Origin: Halanaerobiales bacterium
GTDB taxonomy: Bacteria > Bacillota_F > Halanaerobiia > DY22613
Assembly: GCA_023128035.1 (NCBI GenBank)
Contig: JAGMES010000023.1
Span: 1-46,297, forward strand
Length of the DNA stretch: 46,297 nt
Reading direction: 5' to 3'
Position numbers and translations under genes: made by a program. The notes beneath the pieces are model-generated. The model saw only the letters and a program-made list of their open reading frames with translations, had not been told where the DNA came from and searched no databases. This document shows, piece by piece, positions 1 through 10,600 of this stretch (within the stretch, counting starts at the first letter, position 1; each line of letters starts with the position of its first letter).

Positions 1-3000
1 CGTAATCTGATTAATTTCATAATAACTGTTCAATTTCTTTAAGTTAAGTCGAATATCTTCAGAGATAATATGAATCTCAGCTCCACTAGTTAGAAGTGGG
101 AAGATTTCAATTATAGAAGCATCAAAGCCAACTCCAGCGTATTTAGTACCACGATCATCGGAAGTTATTTCGTAATAATGGTTGGCCCAGTTGCATAGAT
201 TAATCAAGGATTTATGTTCTACCATAACTCCTTTTGGTTGGCCTGTTGAACCTGAAGTATAGATTACATATGCAAGATCATTTGAGCGATTTGCATTCTC
301 TAAATTTGAGCTATTTAAATCATTTACATTTATGGTATCATCAACAATGATCAGTTCTCTAGCAAATTTAACTTTATAAGCCAGATGATTTTGAGTTAAT
401 AAGATCCGGCTGTTCGAGTCTGAAAGCATAAACTCTATTCGGCTCACAGGGTAAGTTGGATCGATTGGTAGATATGCTGCTCCCGATTTCAATATTGCAA
501 AAATCGAAACTATCATTTCTATAGAAGGCTCCATTAAGATTCCAATGATCTCTTCAGGGCCAGCTCCCCTTCCATCCCTCAACCCCCTCGCCACCACATT
601 AGCTCTCTCATTCAACTCCCGATAGCTAATCTTCTCATCCTCAAACACCAGCGCCACCTTATCTGGATACCGTTCAACCACTTCCTCAAAGACCTCATGT
701 ATAACCCTATCTTTCGGGTAATCAACAGCAGTATCATTAAACTCATAGAGAATTTGTTCCCTCTCATCACCTGTAATCATCTCAAAGTCAGCAATCTTCT
801 TAACTGGATCTGCAACAATCTCAGTCAGTATATTCACAAAATGCCTAGCCATCCTATCAATTGTTTCACGCTTAAACAACTTCGTACAATACTCAAAATT
901 AAACTGAATTCTATCCTCAAATTCTGACCCAGTTAAAGTTAAATCAAATTTAGATGTCTGATTCTCAAATTTATATGGTGTAAATGTCAGATCACTTAAC
1001 TGTACAGCTGCTGAATCCAGATTTTGTAGCACAAACATGACATCAAAGAGAGGATTCCTGCTTAAATCCCTTGGCACTAAACCTTTCTCCTCAAGCTTTT
1101 CAATCAATATCTCAAATTGATAACCCTGATTTTCAAAGGCTTTAAGAGCATTTTCCTTTACCTCAGAGAAAAATTCCACAAAAGTCTTATCACTTTCAGG
1201 AGCATTCCGCATAGCTAAAGTATTAACAAACATTCCAACTATGTTCGCTAAATCTGGATGAGATCTACCTGCAATTGGTGAACCAACAATAATATCTTCC
1301 TGACTAGCATACTTAGCTAAAAGCAGATTAAACGCTGCCAATAAAACCATATACAAAGTTCCACCATGATAAGATGCCAATTCATTAACCTGTCTTGCTA
1401 GAACATCACCGATGCTAAACGTTACACTATCTCCTGCAAAACTCAAAATTGCTGGCCTTTGATAATCTGTTGGAAGTTGTAAAACAGGAAGTTGTTCACC
1501 ATCTTTAATAAAGTGATCAAGCCAGTATTTCTCCTGTTTTTTTATTTCATCAGAAATCAAGAATTTATTCTGCCATACAGCAAAGTCCTTATACTGTCTC
1601 TTAAGCTCAGGCAATTCTTCACCATCCATAAATTTGATTAAGTCACTGATAAGTATATTCATTGACACTCCATCAGCAATAATATGATGCATATCATATA
1701 AAAGATAATTGCGCTCGTTAGTTTCAATTAAAGCTACCCTTAATAAAGGAGCATTCGTTAAATCAAATGGTCTAACAAACCCCTTGACGATTTCCTTTAT
1801 CTCTTCTGCATCATACTGCAGATCGTCCAATTTAAGCAAAACAATCTCAAATTCCACATCTTCATGGATCACCTGCTTAGGATTACCTTCAATCACCTTA
1901 AATGATGTACGCAGAACTTCATGTCTTAAGATTAACTTTTTAAATGCATCTTTCAACCTTGCGATATCAAGATCACCATCAATAATCATAACTCCAGGCA
2001 TGTTATAACTGATTCCTATTCCCTTAAACTGATTGATGAGGAATATTCTCTTCTGAGCTGATGATAAAGGACATATATTATTTTCAAAAGTCAGATCAAT
2101 TTCTGAATAAATACTATTTTCTAGCCCACCAATATATTCTGCCAGTTTACTGATAGTTGGATTCTTAAAGATATCTCCTAATAAAATCTCTACACTTAAT
2201 TTTTTATATATCTTGGAAACTACATTGATTGCTTTTAATGATTGCCCACCCAATTCAAAGAAATTATCATTGATTCCAACCTGCTTAACATCCAGAACAT
2301 CTGCCCAGATCTCTGCCAATATCTTTTCTATATCATTTCGTGGTGCTGCATATTCTATCTCTGATTTTATCAATGTATCAAATTTTAACAATTCTTTTCG
2401 ATCAATTTTACCATTAGGTGTCAATGGGATTTTATCTACTTTCACAAAATATGCTGGAACCATATAATCTGGTAGAGTTTTTAAAAGATTTTCTCTTATA
2501 TTAGATATGACCAGTTCAGAATCAGAAACCAGATATCCGACTAAATATCTATTACCGTTTTTATCTTGATGATCTAAGACAACTGCTTCCTTTATCCATT
2601 CATCACTCACTAACTGGCTTTCAATCTCTCCCAATTCAATCCTATATCCACGAATCTTCACCTGATGATCAATTCTACCTAAAAACTCTATATTACCATC
2701 AGGACACCATCTGCCTAAATCACCTGTACGATACATCATATCGGTAGTATAAGGATTTTTAGTAAACTTTTCATCAGTTAACTCTGATCTATTCAAATAA
2801 CCTCTAGCAAGACCATTTCCAGAAAGACATATCTCTCCAAAAACTCCCTGTGGCACCAAATGATCATATTTATCAAGGATATAAACTCGTGTATTAGAAA
2901 TTGGTTTACCAATGGTCACATTTGAATCAGTATTTACATCCCTACATATAGTTGATACTATACTATTTTCTGTTGGCCCATATTCATTGACCACTTCTAA

Positions 3001-6000
3001 AGAACTTTTTAAATCTTTACTCTTTTTAACTAATTTTGAGCTGATCTTTTCTCCGCCCAAAATAACAACTTTTAGTGATTTTACATCTCCAACTGTTAAA
3101 CAATCCAATACACTCGTATATAACGAAGGAACTAAATTTACATGTGTTATCTTTTCAGATTTAATATATTTTTTGATAATCAATGGATCTTTCACTTCTT
3201 CATCTTTTGCCAATACAACCCGCGCACCACTTACAAGTGGTCCGAATAGACCTATTACAAAAGCATCAAAACCTATTGAAAATAGCTGTAATGTACTATC
3301 TGTATGATCTAAATTATGTTCATCTTTATACCATTGAAGAGTATTGCTAATATTACGATGTTCGATCATAACCCCTTTTGGCTTACCGGTTGTTCCTGAA
3401 GTATAGATTATGTATGCCAGATCACTAGGGTTACTTATAGATTCTAGATTAGAACAATCTAAGCTGTAGTTTTTTTCTTCATTAAGGATAATTTTTTTTA
3501 TATCTAATTGAATATGATCTGTTAACTCTTTCTGGGCCAGCAAAATTTTTGCTCCGCTATCTTCAAACATAAATTCAATTCTTTCCTGAGGATAGGATGA
3601 ATCTATCAGCAAATAAGCTCCACCAGCTTTTAAAATTGCAAGCATGCCAATTACCAGCTCAAAAGAACGCTTCATCATGATAGCTACAACAGTATTCGAC
3701 CCAACCCCCTTATTCTGAAGCAGTCTTCCTACCTGATTAACCTTTTCATTTAACTCCCCATAGCTTAAATTCTTATTATCATAAACTAAAGCAGTATAAT
3801 CAGCATTTTTTTCACTAATCTCTTCAAATAATTTATGCATAGTTATATCTGTTGGATATTTCACTTCCGTATCATTAAAACCATATAAAAATTGCTCTTT
3901 TTCTTCATTTGAAATCGTCTGGAACTCTTTGATCTGACCCTCTGGATTCTCTACGACCTCATTGATTAAATTAACAAAATGTCTGGCTATTCTCTTTATC
4001 GTTTCTTCTTTAAATAACTTTGTCTTATATTCCAGATCAAAATGTAATCCTTTCTCACTTTCAAAAGCATTAAGGGTAAGATCAAATTTAGCCACTTGAT
4101 TTCCTATACTATAGTTAGAAAGCTTTAAATCAGGAAAATCAACCCCAGATGTCATCTGATTTTGTAAGGCAAACATTACATCAAACAATGGGTTTCTACT
4201 TAAATCCCTAGGGATTAAACCTCTTTCCAAATCTAATCTTTCAACCAACATCTCAAACTGATAATCTTGATTTTCATATGCCATAAGTGCATTTTCTTTA
4301 ATCTTACCTAAGAAGTCAACAAAGGTCTTATCTTGCTTAGGAGCATTTCTCATTACTAGAATATTTACAAACATACCTATCACAGATTCCAAATCTGGAT
4401 GAGTTCTACCTGCAATCGGTGAACCTATTATGATATCTTCCTGACTAGAGTATTTAGCTAAAAGAATGTTAAAGACTCCTGATAAGACCATATACAAAGT
4501 CGCGCCATTTGAACTCGCTAAATTGTTGAGCTTCTTCGTTAGTTCTTTATCAATTTCGAAATGAATGGCATTACCTTGATAATCCATTAATTTAGGTCTT
4601 GGGTAATCTGTTGGTAGATTTAAGACTGGAATTTCTCGATCGTTAAATAAATCTAACCAGTATTCTTCCTGTTTATTGATCAAACCAGACTTTATTAATT
4701 CATTTTGCCAGACCGCAAAATCTCTATACTGAATGGGTAATTCAAGTAACTCATATCCCATGTATAGATTTAAAAAGTCTCCAACTATAATCTCCATTGA
4801 TACACCATCTGAAATAATATGGTGCATATCTACCATCAAAATATGTTTCTCTTCAGTCACCTTCAATAGTTTCACCCGTAATAAGGGGGCACAGCTTAGG
4901 TCGAATGGTTGAATAAACTCTCTAACTAATTTTTCCACCTGAGCTTCTGGTATTTCTTGAAATGATATTGCAAAATTTACTGTATCATGAATCTTTTGTA
5001 CGGGTTCTCCATCTATTGTATAAAAGCTAGTCCTGAGAGTTTCATGTCTTGTGATCAATTGAGCAAAGGCTTGTTCAAATTTTTCTATATCTACTTTTCC
5101 CTTAAGGACAAGAACAGATGGTATATTATAATTAATTTTATTGGCCTCCAGTTGGTTAACGATGTACATCCTGCGTTGTGCAGATGACAGAGGGTACTCG
5201 GGTCTTTTCTCAACAGGTTCAATAGCTGTAAACTCACTCTTTTGTAATTCGCTTAAATGTTTAGCCAATAGTTCAATGGTTGGTCTTGCAAATACTTCAT
5301 GGATTGGCACATCCACGTTAAACTCTTTATAAATTCGGACAGAAAGTACTGTAGCTCTTAAAGAATGACCACCCAGTTCAAAAAAATTACTCTTCACTCC
5401 AATATTTTCAATCTGTAAAACTTCTTTCCAGATTGCCAACAATCTTTCTTGAGTCATATTTTGCGATGCAACCAACTCCGTTTGTTCTTGCTGAAACTGA
5501 TCAGGAGCAGGCAAAGAATTCCGATCAAGTTTACCATTAGGAGTAAGTGGCATTTTTTCTAACTTGAAAAAATATGTGGGAATCATATAATCAGGCAATC
5601 TTTCTCCCAAATACTCCCGTAAATCTGGATTTGGTACATCTTGATTGCTTAAATAATATGCACAAAGATATTTGTCTCCATCTTCCCTGGTAAGAGCCAC
5701 CACAGCAGCTTCGCTAATCTCTGGATATTTCAGAAGTTGATTTTCAATCTCGCCTAGTTCAACACGAAAACCGCGGATTTTTATTTGGTTATCAATTCGT
5801 CCTAAAAACTCCAGATTCCCCTCAGGTAACCACCGAGCCAGGTCTCCTGTCCGATACATCTTTTCTTCTGGTACAAATAGGTTATTGATAAACTTTTCTT
5901 TAGTAAGCTCAGGTTTATTAACATAACCACGAGCCAGCCCCTCCCCACCAATACACAACTCTCCTGGAACCCCAATAGGCGTTATCTGTTGTTCCTCATT

Positions 6001-7734
6001 AAGAATCCATACTTTGTAATTCATCAAGGGTTTGCCAATAGGTATGGTGGTATATTCTTCTTCTAATTTGCATTCATATAGAGTTGTATTAATGGTCGCT
6101 TCTGTGGGTCCATAAATATTAATCAATTTATCAATAGTAAAGCTATTCAACAGTCGTTGATGAAGTTTTTTAGAGAACACTTCACCTGCAAGAATCACAT
6201 ATATAAACTCTAGTCTTTCTTCATCTTCAGCCAGAGCCATTAGACTCTCCATTAATGAAGGTACAGTGTTAAAAACATTGATCTTTTTCGATTTGATCAA
6301 TTCAAACATCCGTCTAGGATCATTTTTCATCATTTTGGTGACCAAAAACAGTTGGCCCCCAGTAATCAAAGGCAAAAATATTTGCTGAACAGATGGATCA
6401 AAGGTATATGGAGCCATTAGTACATGACGCAAACTATCGTCAAAGGGATATGTTTTTTGCAAACCGATCAATTGATTCACAATATTATTATGCTGAATCA
6501 ACACACCCTTTGGCTCTCCAGTAGAACCAGAAGTATAGATTACATAGGCCAGGTCTGTCCCCTGACTTTCCACTTCTACATAACCGGTTGGCTCCTGATG
6601 GAGTTCCAACTGGGTGATGTTGATTACCTCAAGAGGCGGATTCAGATTGCTTGCTGTTCCATCTGTCAAGAGCAGTTTTGCCTTTGAATCATGGAGCATA
6701 TAACTAATCCGATCTTCTGGCAGATCTGGATCTATCGGTAAATACGCAGCTCCTGCTTTTAATACACCAATTATGCCAATCACCATATCAATAGATATAT
6801 TGATCATCAGTGCAACAATATCATTTGAGGTAATACCCTTTTTTCGTAAAAACCAGGCTAACTGGTTAGAACGTTCATTTAACTCCCGATAAGTAAGGGT
6901 ATCATCCTGAAAATGCAGTGCTGGAAACTCTGGTGATCTCTCAACTTGTTCCACAAACAATTCATAAAGTGTTGTGTCCTGAGGATACTCTCCATAAGTA
7001 TTATTAAAACTTTCCAATTTTTGCTGTTCTTCTAGATCAACTATGGGAATTTTTACAATAGTCAAAGCCAGATTTGTGGTCAGGTCGGTTAAAACGCTTA
7101 TCAGATTTTTGCAAAATCTCTGAATTATTTCAGCTTCATATTGGTATGAATCATACTCTACCTGTACACTAATACCTGCTTTAGAAATCTTCAAAGTAAA
7201 GACTACTGAAAACTGCTCAAGTTCTGAGACTTTGGGTTGAATTTCCTCACAAATTACCGCAATATTGAACAGATTAAGGGAACCGTGTTGATAGTTAATT
7301 TGTAGCTTATTATAAATATTTGTAAAATCATAATCACTATGATTTACTGCATCCTGGAAAGTTGCTTTAGTCTGGATAATCATCTCTTTTAAAGTAAGTT
7401 CTTTCGTTAAAGCATTTCTACACAAAAGCAGTGACGGCTCATTCTTTTGACCAATAAGATTTGTTGTTCCCACTACAAGATCTTCTAGACCAGTATATTT
7501 GTGTAAAGCAATATTCAAAACGCTAAAAAAGATAATGAAGATGTTAAGCTCTGAACCTCTTCCAACCTTTTTGATCTGTTCTACTGCTTCTATTGGTAAG
7601 TCAAGTTGGAGTTCTCCTCTTTGGATTTGCCCAATCTTTGGAGCATCACTGATTACTGGTAAAGTAATTTTCGGTATATTCCCCTCCAACTTTTTTAGCC
7701 AATATTTTTCAATGATCTTTTTCCGTAATTCCAT
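1..7734 (-). CDS. NRPS-E: half C - A - T - C - A - T - C - A (partial, runs off left edge)
   Basis: Nonribosomal peptide synthetase that adds at least three residues; 2578 codons are visible and the frame is open at base 1. ATG at 7734 follows AGGAGG. The frame opens with only the C-terminal lobe of a condensation domain (about residues 1-245, from the YWLKKLEG motif), with no HHxxxDG. Then come A (255-760; PYVIYTSGSTGEPKG-like A3), T (FFELGGHSL), C (DMHHIISDG), A, T (FFELGGQSL), C (DMHHIIADG), and a third A domain cut after its FDASIIEIF region. Specificity residues read by eye are D-P-Q-N-I-A-I-I-N for the first A domain and D-A-I-N-I-G-E-I-V for the second; I recognise neither. It follows the B12 radical SAM gene by 32 bases, so it is in the same operon. 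The preceding synthetase (10656-19472) ends in a free C domain that would serve the first A domain here. No epimerase or thioesterase is visible. Confidence 0.95.
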   Translation of the reverse strand, partial: MELRKKIIEKYWLKKLEGNIPKITLPVISDAPKIGQIQRGELQLDLPIEAVEQIKKVGRGSELNIFIIFFSVLNIALHKYTGLEDLVVGTTNLIGQKNEPSLLLCRNALTKELTLKEMIIQTKATFQDAVNHSDYDFTNIYNKLQINYQHGSLNLFNIAVICEEIQPKVSELEQFSVVFTLKISKAGISVQVEYDSYQYEAEIIQRFCKNLISVLTDLTTNLALTIVKIPIVDLEEQQKLESFNNTYGEYPQDTTLYELFVEQVERSPEFPALHFQDDTLTYRELNERSNQLAWFLRKKGITSNDIVALMINISIDMVIGIIGVLKAGAAYLPIDPDLPEDRISYMLHDSKAKLLLTDGTASNLNPPLEVINITQLELHQEPTGYVEVESQGTDLAYVIYTSGSTGEPKGVLIQHNNIVNQLIGLQKTYPFDDSLRHVLMAPYTFDPSVQQIFLPLITGGQLFLVTKMMKNDPRRMFELIKSKKINVFNTVPSLMESLMALAEDEERLEFIYVILAGEVFSKKLHQRLLNSFTIDKLINIYGPTEATINTTLYECKLEEEYTTIPIGKPLMNYKVWILNEEQQITPIGVPGELCIGGEGLARGYVNKPELTKEKFINNLFVPEEKMYRTGDLARWLPEGNLEFLGRIDNQIKIRGFRVELGEIENQLLKYPEISEAAVVALTREDGDKYLCAYYLSNQDVPNPDLREYLGERLPDYMIPTYFFKLEKMPLTPNGKLDRNSLPAPDQFQQEQTELVASQNMTQERLLAIWKEVLQIENIGVKSNFFELGGHSLRATVLSVRIYKEFNVDVPIHEVFARPTIELLAKHLSELQKSEFTAIEPVEKRPEYPLSSAQRRMYIVNQLEANKINYNIPSVLVLKGKVDIEKFEQAFAQLITRHETLRTSFYTIDGEPVQKIHDTVNFAISFQEIPEAQVEKLVREFIQPFDLSCAPLLRVKLLKVTEEKHILMVDMHHIISDGVSMEIIVGDFLNLYMGYELLELPIQYRDFAVWQNELIKSGLINKQEEYWLDLFNDREIPVLNLPTDYPRPKLMDYQGNAIHFEIDKELTKKLNNLASSNGATLYMVLSGVFNILLAKYSSQEDIIIGSPIAGRTHPDLESVIGMFVNILVMRNAPKQDKTFVDFLGKIKENALMAYENQDYQFEMLVERLDLERGLIPRDLSRNPLFDVMFALQNQMTSGVDFPDLKLSNYSIGNQVAKFDLTLNAFESEKGLHFDLEYKTKLFKEETIKRIARHFVNLINEVVENPEGQIKEFQTISNEEKEQFLYGFNDTEVKYPTDITMHKLFEEISEKNADYTALVYDNKNLSYGELNEKVNQVGRLLQNKGVGSNTVVAIMMKRSFELVIGMLAILKAGGAYLLIDSSYPQERIEFMFEDSGAKILLAQKELTDHIQLDIKKIILNEEKNYSLDCSNLESISNPSDLAYIIYTSGTTGKPKGVMIEHRNISNTLQWYKDEHNLDHTDSTLQLFSIGFDAFVIGLFGPLVSGARVVLAKDEEVKDPLIIKKYIKSEKITHVNLVPSLYTSVLDCLTVGDVKSLKVVILGGEKISSKLVKKSKDLKSSLEVVNEYGPTENSIVSTICRDVNTDSNVTIGKPISNTRVYILDKYDHLVPQGVFGEICLSGNGLARGYLNRSELTDEKFTKNPYTTDMMYRTGDLGRWCPDGNIEFLGRIDHQVKIRGYRIELGEIESQLVSDEWIKEAVVLDHQDKNGNRYLVGYLVSDSELVISNIRENLLKTLPDYMVPAYFVKVDKIPLTPNGKIDRKELLKFDTLIKSEIEYAAPRNDIEKILAEIWADVLDVKQVGINDNFFELGGQSLKAINVVSKIYKKLSVEILLGDIFKNPTISKLAEYIGGLENSIYSEIDLTFENNICPLSSAQKRIFLINQFKGIGISYNMPGVMIIDGDLDIARLKDAFKKLILRHEVLRTSFKVIEGNPKQVIHEDVEFEIVLLKLDDLQYDAEEIKEIVKGFVRPFDLTNAPLLRVALIETNERNYLLYDMHHIIADGVSMNILISDLIKFMDGEELPELKRQYKDFAVWQNKFLISDEIKKQEKYWLDHFIKDGEQLPVLQLPTDYQRPAILSFAGDSVTFSIGDVLARQVNELASYHGGTLYMVLLAAFNLLLAKYASQEDIIVGSPIAGRSHPDLANIVGMFVNTLAMRNAPESDKTFVEFFSEVKENALKAFENQGYQFEILIEKLEEKGLVPRDLSRNPLFDVMFVLQNLDSAAVQLSDLTFTPYKFENQTSKFDLTLTGSEFEDRIQFNFEYCTKLFKRETIDRMARHFVNILTEIVADPVKKIADFEMITGDEREQILYEFNDTAVDYPKDRVIHEVFEEVVERYPDKVALVFEDEKISYRELNERANVVARGLRDGRGAGPEEIIGILMEPSIEMIVSIFAILKSGAAYLPIDPTYPVSRIEFMLSDSNSRILLTQNHLAYKVKFARELIIVDDTINVNDLNSSNLENANRSNDLAYVIYTSGSTGQPKGVMVEHKSLINLCNWANHYYEITSDDRGTKYAGVGFDASIIEIFPLLTSGAEIHIISEDIRLNLKKLNSYYEINQIT

Positions 7735-7766
7735 CAATCTTACCTCCTAAATAGCCACATTTTTAA

Positions 7767-9374
7767 TCACACCAGATCAAGAAAACCAGGAACTGCATTG
7801 GCGTGTAACTCCTTCCAGCGTTCATCAGCAGCAATGATTTCTTCTAGCGAATATGGGTTTGGGATGTCGAGTTGCTGACAATGCTTGGCGATCCTGTTTA
7901 AACGCTCATAGATTACTTCCCGTGAAGGATCAGTGTTCAAAACCCAGGTCTGAGTAATCAACATCTCAGTAGCCTCTTCTGGGTATAGAAGACTAGTTCC
8001 ATATATCTCTCCCCATGATTCAGAACTTACCTGTCCTGATGGGTAATAAAAGAAAGGTGCCCAGTCAGCTTCATAAATATCATCTTTGAGTTCACTTAGC
8101 AGATCTAAAGTCTTTTGAAAGTCTTCCTCAGTCTCACCGGGGTGGCCTACAACCCAGTAAGTTGTGGTTTTGATTCCTGCTGATGCAAGGCCAGAGATGG
8201 CTGCTCTAATTTGCTCTGGAGTAATCTTTTTGTTCATCAGATTCAAAACATTTTCTGAACCACTCTCAATACCCAATCTTGCCCGATAAAGTCCACCATT
8301 TCGCCATAATTGGATATTCTCAGGTTTGCATACCATAGGGTCTGCACGTAAATAGCCATCCCAATAAATCTCTCTTTCTCTACTAATAAATTCTGTGGCC
8401 AGATCTGAAGCCAATGAATTAAGTAGAGAATCACCCAGCATAAAGAGTTTGCTGTTATATTTTTCAGATAACATACACAGTTCATCAACCACTTGTTTGA
8501 CAGGCTTTTTCCGATAATTTCCCCAGAGAACCGTCTCTGAACAAAAACTACATTTAAACGGACAACTTCGTGAAGCATAGGATGCTAATTGAGGATACAG
8601 ATCTACCTCAAGATCAGAAAAATCAGGTAAGCTACTATTATTCAAATCAAGAAATTCATTATTAATATCACTCAGGGTGTATACTTTTTGATCATGAGGG
8701 AGTTGGCCCTGCAAATATCGCAAAAAGAGTTGCTCACTTTCTCCAACAAATATTTTATCAATATAAGGAGTTTTTTCTACAAATCTATGAAAATTTTCCG
8801 AACCATAAGTGAGATGTCCAGCAAATATTCCTCCTCCAAAAAGAGTTTTGATCTGAGGATAACGTTCCTTTATCAACTTAAAAGCAAACAAAGATGGACC
8901 AAATGTGCTATTATAAACCGACAGACCAAAGATACTCGGTTGATAAGAGTCTATAAGTTCAAGCAAATACTCTTCAAGTTTTACATAAAAGTCAGCTACT
9001 AGATTATTCAATATCTTAACGTCTTGGATACTAATTTTTGTGAAGAAATTTTTCTCAATGAGAATCTGAACCAATTCAAAAAGTGTAGTTTCATCAGTCG
9101 AATTAATATAAGTGACCATGTGGTTCATCAAAACATCATACCCAATCATATGTAAATTACCTATTTTGTTCTGATCAACCATCTGCCGCAGTTTCTGCAA
9201 ATACATATAATTAGTCTCACAAAGCACAGAATTATGATTAAGATCGAGTGCTTTCACATTATACCCATGATGCTGCAAATATCCCTTCAAGCAGGAAATG
9301 CCCAAGGGTGGGTTTAGTGGAGCCCAGAAAGGTAATAACATTAACAGAATCTTTTCTTGTTTTGAATTATCCAT
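7767..9374 (-). CDS. B12-binding radical SAM enzyme, free-standing
   Basis: A 535-residue cobalamin-binding radical SAM protein in the usual order: an N-terminal B12-binding-type Rossmann region (about 1-240, with PPLGISCLKGYL, FGGGIFAG and VGESEQLF), then a radical SAM barrel with a CX3CX2C cluster (SCPFKCSFCSE). Barrel motifs LGIESGSENVLNLMNKK and VGHPGETEEDF are typical of the BchE/methyltransferase-like class. The canonical DxHxxG cobalamin ligand motif is not evident; DLNHNS near residue 45 is the nearest match. ATG at 9374 follows GGAGGAGATATA. It lies between the RaSEA-like gene (33-base gap) and NRPS-E (32-base gap), which indicates tailoring of the nonribosomal peptide. Methylation of an unactivated carbon is the commonest reaction of the class, but cyclisation or other radical chemistry cannot be excluded. 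Confidence 0.9.
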   Translation of the reverse strand: MDNSKQEKILLMLLPFWAPLNPPLGISCLKGYLQHHGYNVKALDLNHNSVLCETNYMYLQKLRQMVDQNKIGNLHMIGYDVLMNHMVTYINSTDETTLFELVQILIEKNFFTKISIQDVKILNNLVADFYVKLEEYLLELIDSYQPSIFGLSVYNSTFGPSLFAFKLIKERYPQIKTLFGGGIFAGHLTYGSENFHRFVEKTPYIDKIFVGESEQLFLRYLQGQLPHDQKVYTLSDINNEFLDLNNSSLPDFSDLEVDLYPQLASYASRSCPFKCSFCSETVLWGNYRKKPVKQVVDELCMLSEKYNSKLFMLGDSLLNSLASDLATEFISREREIYWDGYLRADPMVCKPENIQLWRNGGLYRARLGIESGSENVLNLMNKKITPEQIRAAISGLASAGIKTTTYWVVGHPGETEEDFQKTLDLLSELKDDIYEADWAPFFYYPSGQVSSESWGEIYGTSLLYPEEATEMLITQTWVLNTDPSREVIYERLNRIAKHCQQLDIPNPYSLEEIIAADERWKELHANAVPGFLDLV

Positions 9375-9407
9375 TATATCTCCTCCAAAATGATAAATCT
9401 TTTTTCA

Positions 9408-10544
9408 TTAATCTAACAATACATTTAATCTTTGTAAAAGAGGCTCATCTTCCTGGTTTAGTGTCTTCTCCCAGTCTTTTTTACAATCACAGTCCAGACC
9501 CGAAAGGGCTTGTACGTCTAAAGTTTTATTGTATTTACATAAAGCATTTATAACCTTATCACTACATTTCTCACAATTATATGGTACTTTGGTTGGCGAC
9601 GGATAGAATTGAAACAATCCAACTATCAGTTTTCCCAAATGAGCTGTTCGTTGGACAACCTCCAAGATACTCCATAGCCAGGCTGTTTGGTAGCTATTGC
9701 GTTGGGCTAAATAATTCACCAGGGTATAATCTTGAATAGTACAAGTCTCTAAAGAAACAGTTGTGCTGCCAACACTGAAAGCATGATGAATGGTTTCGAT
9801 CACCTGGTCAATGCTCTCTTTTTCCATTAAAAATGGTGGCTTAAGCATAACATAAGTCCGTAAATGAAAATCTTTGATGATCAACTTCGCTGCACGATTG
9901 TATTGCTGGAGCGAAAAACCTTTATTAATACACAGGTAACGCAAAAAGTCATCCTTCATCTCCAGACCAATGGCAATCTCCACATATTTATCTGGAAGAC
10001 AGGTTTTTAATTCCTGAATCTTTTCCTCATCAACAAATTCGGGGCGTGTTTCTAAAACCACCATTTTGACATCAGGGTTTTGATTAATAATCTTGTAAAT
10101 ACCGATTCTCGCTTCAGCCTGAATCTCATTGTCATTAAAGAAAGAACCGTTATTATACAGATTAAGTAGTGGATGTGTTTTTAAATTAATATTGGCAAAT
10201 TCCTTTTCAAACTGTTCCAGGTAATTTTCAACTGATAGTGGTTTCTCTGTTCTAGTCTGTTTAGCCAGATGACCACACATAGTGCATCCATGTCCACTTT
10301 TCCGAGCCCACTCACAACCATTGGACATCAAATACATCACAGCCCGCTTATAATTCACCCCCTGAAAATTCTCTTCCCGAGTTTCTGTAGAAGTTGCCAC
10401 CAGTGAATTATTAAACTGTTCTGAGACAATTTGCTCATGAATCTTTCCCATTAGTTCTGATATTATCTTAAAATAGTGAGAATTCTTTAACGGTCCTTGT
10501 GTATTCAATGTTTCTAATTGTTCTAAGCTATGTGTAATTTCCAT
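9408..10544 (-). CDS. RaSEA-like radical SAM protein
   Basis: A 378-residue radical SAM protein with an unusual CX9CX2C cluster (CEWARKSGHGCTMCGH). The wide first spacing and the GCTMCG signature are, to my knowledge, typical of the archaeosine-synthase radical SAM family (RaSEA, TIGR01210-like), which performs a lyase reaction on a lysine-modified deazaguanine in archaeal tRNA. Supporting features are LYNNGSFFND, VVLETRPEF, IGLEMKDD and a Cys-rich tail (CEKC ... LCKY ... CDCKKDW). ATG at 10544 follows GAGGGG at good spacing. I infer peptide tailoring rather than tRNA modification, because the gene sits inside the NRPS operon and no queuosine or archaeosine genes are visible. The exact reaction is unknown; C-N or C-C bond cleavage on a carrier-bound residue would fit the family. 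A 110-base gap holding a strong hairpin separates it from NRPS-D. Confidence 0.8.
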   Translation of the reverse strand: MEITHSLEQLETLNTQGPLKNSHYFKIISELMGKIHEQIVSEQFNNSLVATSTETREENFQGVNYKRAVMYLMSNGCEWARKSGHGCTMCGHLAKQTRTEKPLSVENYLEQFEKEFANINLKTHPLLNLYNNGSFFNDNEIQAEARIGIYKIINQNPDVKMVVLETRPEFVDEEKIQELKTCLPDKYVEIAIGLEMKDDFLRYLCINKGFSLQQYNRAAKLIIKDFHLRTYVMLKPPFLMEKESIDQVIETIHHAFSVGSTTVSLETCTIQDYTLVNYLAQRNSYQTAWLWSILEVVQRTAHLGKLIVGLFQFYPSPTKVPYNCEKCSDKVINALCKYNKTLDVQALSGLDCDCKKDWEKTLNQEDEPLLQRLNVLLD

Positions 10545-10600
10545 ATGATCCCCTCACAATTTATACTCAATTTGATCTTTTTCATCCATACATTCAATTC

